A DNA stretch of 6,732 bases. Origin: SIG589 sp964566175 (GTDB lineage: Bacteria; Bacillota; Clostridia; Oscillospirales; Acutalibacteraceae). Of the stretch, positions 5,902 to 6,732 are shown in pieces. Made by a program: the position numbers and the translations under genes. Each line of letters begins with the position of its first letter. Position 1 is the stretch's first letter. The stretch is from positions 1 to 6,732 of the forward strand of contig CAZMHU010000032.1 of NCBI GenBank assembly GCA_964566175.1, written 5' to 3'. The notes beneath the pieces were generated by a model that saw nothing but the letters and a program-made list of their open reading frames with translations, was not told where the DNA came from and ran no database searches.

Positions 5902-5939
5902 AAAAAAAGCGGATGCAATGATAATTCATCACATCCGCT
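5902..5939 (-). terminator. Leftward intrinsic terminator
   Basis: An 8-bp stem, AGCGGATG (5908-5915) against CATCCGCT (5932-5939), has an inner 4-bp stem (ATGA 5918-5921, TCAT 5926-5929) across a small internal loop. On the minus strand it is followed by seven T (5908-5902). It would end a leftward transcript entering from the right, and it separates that region from the small-ORF unit. Confidence 0.75.
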
Positions 5940-5942
5940 AAA

Positions 5943-5984
5943 AACATAAGTGCTATCTGTAAATAAAAATACCAGATAGCACTT
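5943..5984 (-). terminator. Perfect 12-bp inverted repeat, probable second leftward terminator
   Basis: AAGTGCTATCTG (5948-5959) pairs perfectly with CAGATAGCACTT (5973-5984) around a 13-nt loop. On the minus strand the stem is followed, two to three bases later, by TTTTT. With the hairpin at 5902-5939 it forms a tandem pair of leftward terminators. On the plus strand there is no clean T-run. It could instead be an end of a small mobile repeat, but no matching partner was found in the window. Confidence 0.5.
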
Positions 5985-6006
5985 GCTATTTAATTTTATA
6001 AACAAA

Positions 6007-6096
6007 TTAACGCATATGTTCCCAAATAAGAACATCTAAAAATCTTTCTGTAAGTTGTGGATATTTGTTATTAAGGATTAATACTGTTTTCTTCAT
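6007..6096 (-). pseudogene. Short leftward ORF, possible 3' remnant of a gene
   Basis: A 29-codon frame, MKKTVLILNNKYPQLTERF continuing to WEHMR, ends 23 bp before the tandem leftward terminators. The frame remains open and plausible eight codons further upstream (NKEIKEI), then becomes unlike a protein near 6120. There is no convincing ribosome binding site. I read it as the C-terminal end of a truncated gene that kept its terminators; a small genuine protein is also possible. Family not recognised. Confidence 0.3.
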
Positions 6097-6115
6097 AATT
6101 TCTTTGATTTCTTTA

Positions 6116-6193
6116 TTGCAGAGTGAAACAGAAAAGCAGTGTAGAAATTGCGAGCTGTACGAGGAATGCGAAAATTATTATAAACCCAATTGA
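6116..6193 (+). pseudogene. Cys-containing rightward coding fragment
   Basis: A rightward frame without ATG ends SETEKQCRNCELYEECENYY plus three residues and TGA. The CxxC with a third Cys six residues on looks like the tail of a small metal-binding or Cys-rich protein. Upstream of about 6120 the frame runs antisense to the leftward fragment and is not protein-like, so only the C-terminal part seems to remain. No start codon or ribosome binding site fits. Family not recognised. Confidence 0.25.
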
Positions 6194-6237
6194 AGAAATA
6201 GAAGAATAATTTTGTTAGACACAAATATTTAACAATA

Positions 6238-6287
6238 CAAAAACAAAAAAGGGCAGACTTTACGAAATAAATCGCAAAATCCGCCCC
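6238..6287 (-). terminator. Leftward intrinsic terminator with no intact gene
   Basis: A 14-bp stem (6251-6264 with 6273-6286) around an 8-nt loop. Read as minus-strand RNA, its three non-Watson-Crick positions are all G-U wobbles, whereas the plus-strand RNA would have three A-C mismatches, so selection is for the leftward transcript. The complement of 6250-6238 supplies six T, a G and five T. It lies 16 nt after the stop of the interrupted frame ending at 6303. Confidence 0.85.
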
Positions 6288-6299
6288 AAATTATCGTGA

Positions 6300-6346
6300 A
6301 TTTTAGTTCAAGTCCCCCCAGACATCTATTTTTAGGGGATGGCATC
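6300..6346. other. tRNA T-loop-like sequence, possible attachment-site remnant
   Basis: GTTCAAGTCCCCCC (6306-6319) resembles the T-loop and 3' T-stem strand of a tRNA, but the 5' T-stem strand (expected GGGGG) is absent and no acceptor, anticodon or D arm can be folded. Integrases often recombine within tRNA T-arms, and gene fragments flank this site, so it could be a remnant of an integration site. The 7-base core TTCAAGT recurs at 6354-6360. Weak evidence. Confidence 0.2.
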
Positions 6347-6521
6347 TTTTAAATTCAAGTGGTGTTTTAGACGAAAAAACCCAGAAACCGTGATGGTTAC
6401 TGGGTTTTTCGGGCTGTCATCTATTTTGGTAGCCAACCATGGTGCGAATATTCATATGGGATTTGGTGAAAATCAAGTATTCCTGCGGTTGAACACGATT
6501 TTCAAAAATGAATCCGTACAT
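6303..6521 (-). pseudogene. Leftward 73-codon frame interrupted by one TGA
   Basis: From an ATG at 6521 a frame runs 34 codons (MYGFIFENRV, later MVGYQNR) to a TGA at 6419-6417, then continues in the same frame for 37 protein-like codons (through NHHGFWVFSS and LKIDVWGDLN) to a TAA just before a strong leftward terminator. It may be a small decayed gene. Against coding: no clear Shine-Dalgarno, and the second half crosses a hairpin with T-runs on both sides (6372-6411). The first 34 codons alone could be a small protein ending at that hairpin. Not recognised. Confidence 0.25.
6372..6411. terminator. Bidirectional hairpin terminator
   Basis: The stem consists of CCCAG (6380-6384) with CTGGG (6400-6404) and AACC (6386-6389) with GGTT (6395-6398), with one A-A mismatch and a 5-nt loop. 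Flanking A6 and T5 runs allow termination in either direction. It lies between two copies of CATCTATTTT (6323-6332 and 6418-6427). No intact gene lies immediately upstream on either strand. Confidence 0.7.
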
Positions 6522-6544
6522 TCGTCTTTTACTTCATTTTGGCT

Positions 6545-6550
6545 TATAAT
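6545..6550 (+). promoter_or_regulatory. -10 element of the right-edge gene
   Basis: Perfect TATAAT, 28 nt before the ATG at 6579 and in an AT-rich stretch. A -35 is poor: TTCGTC (6521-6526) at 18 nt matches only the first two bases. Activation by a regulator is possible. Confidence 0.4.
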
Positions 6551-6578
6551 CAGCATATCAAAACAAGGAGGCTGCGAT

Positions 6579-6732
6579 ATGCGAGATAGGAAATATTACA
6601 TAGCACTTGATGATTACGAAAAACGGGTAATTATCAACTGCTTAAACGAAATGAGGAACGCTTTGATTGCCAACGGAAAGTACACCGATGCGGTTGATGA
6701 ATTACTAATCAAATTTGCAAACGCCAAGCAAA
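6579..6732 (+). CDS. Small hypothetical protein of the mobile-element-associated 'RKYYIAL' type (partial)
   Basis: The gene runs off the right edge after 51 codons. It starts MRDRKYYIALDDYEKRVII, continues NCLNEMRNALI and ends, within the window, YTDAVDELLIKFANAKQ. AAGGAGG (6565-6571) lies 7 nt before the ATG, which settles the start. From memory, near-identical small proteins of about 60-80 residues (R-YY-L--YE---IIN-LN--RN-LI--G-YTDAVDELL) are frequent, without assigned function, in integrative elements and accessory regions of gut Firmicutes. It is soluble and mostly helical, with no membrane segment. Together with the fragments to its left it suggests that the right end of the window is mobile-element DNA. 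Confidence 0.75.
   Translation, partial: MRDRKYYIALDDYEKRVIINCLNEMRNALIANGKYTDAVDELLIKFANAKQ

Noticed and set aside
5948..5984. Terminal inverted repeat of a MITE or IS
   Set aside because: The 12-bp arms are separated by only 13 nt, no target-site duplication is seen, and a T-run on the minus side fits a terminator better.
6306..6330. tRNA gene
   Set aside because: Only a T-loop and one T-stem strand are seen; no anticodon, D-arm or acceptor stem can be formed around it.

Overview
The window looks like a chromosomal stretch of a low- to mid-GC Gram-positive bacterium of the class Clostridia, probably a gut Oscillospirales/Lachnospirales-type anaerobe. The reasons are strong AGGAGG-type ribosome binding sites, consensus sigma-A promoters, many intrinsic terminators, a lipoprotein SGNH protein, an RsiV-type anti-sigma factor and a CmpB-type membrane protein. 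No rRNA, tRNA or CRISPR array was seen. The taxonomic call is inference.

Positions 1-980 hold a leftward gene for a polytopic membrane protein of the CmpB family (PF06541 type), with a near-perfect promoter and a perfect hairpin terminator. Beyond that terminator a second leftward promoter (16-44) fires out of the window. Positions 992-1713 hold a rightward YoaK/DUF1275 membrane protein with its own terminator.

Positions 1724-5382 are the core of the window: a tight four-gene rightward operon. It encodes an MBOAT O-acyltransferase (AlgI/PatA/DltB type), an SGNH/GDSL lipoprotein (PatB/AlgJ/DltD-like role), an ECF sigma factor and an RsiV-like anti-sigma factor. A TGTCAC-N17-CGTC sequence just upstream has the form of an ECF promoter, so the unit may be autoregulated. 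In Bacillus subtilis RsiV is a lysozyme sensor, and SigV induces the peptidoglycan O-acetyltransferase OatA. Here the single-protein OatA seems to be replaced by a two-protein MBOAT plus SGNH machine in the same operon. The proposed model is: an envelope signal such as lysozyme leads to RsiV cleavage, the sigma factor is released, and the operon makes more O-acetyltransferase to modify peptidoglycan or wall polysaccharide. The substrate and the inducer are not shown by the sequence.

Positions 5391-5845 hold a convergent leftward cluster: a 102-residue membrane protein preceded by a 25-codon reading frame with a strong Shine-Dalgarno, and perhaps by a further 20-23 codon frame, arranged as if translationally coupled. 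The operon and this cluster share a bidirectional terminator.

Positions 5900-6732 look like accessory or mobile-element margin DNA: several leftward terminators without an intact gene, short gene-like fragments on both strands, a tRNA T-loop-like sequence, and finally the start of a small rightward gene (6579 to the window edge) of a type I recall from mobile elements of gut Firmicutes.
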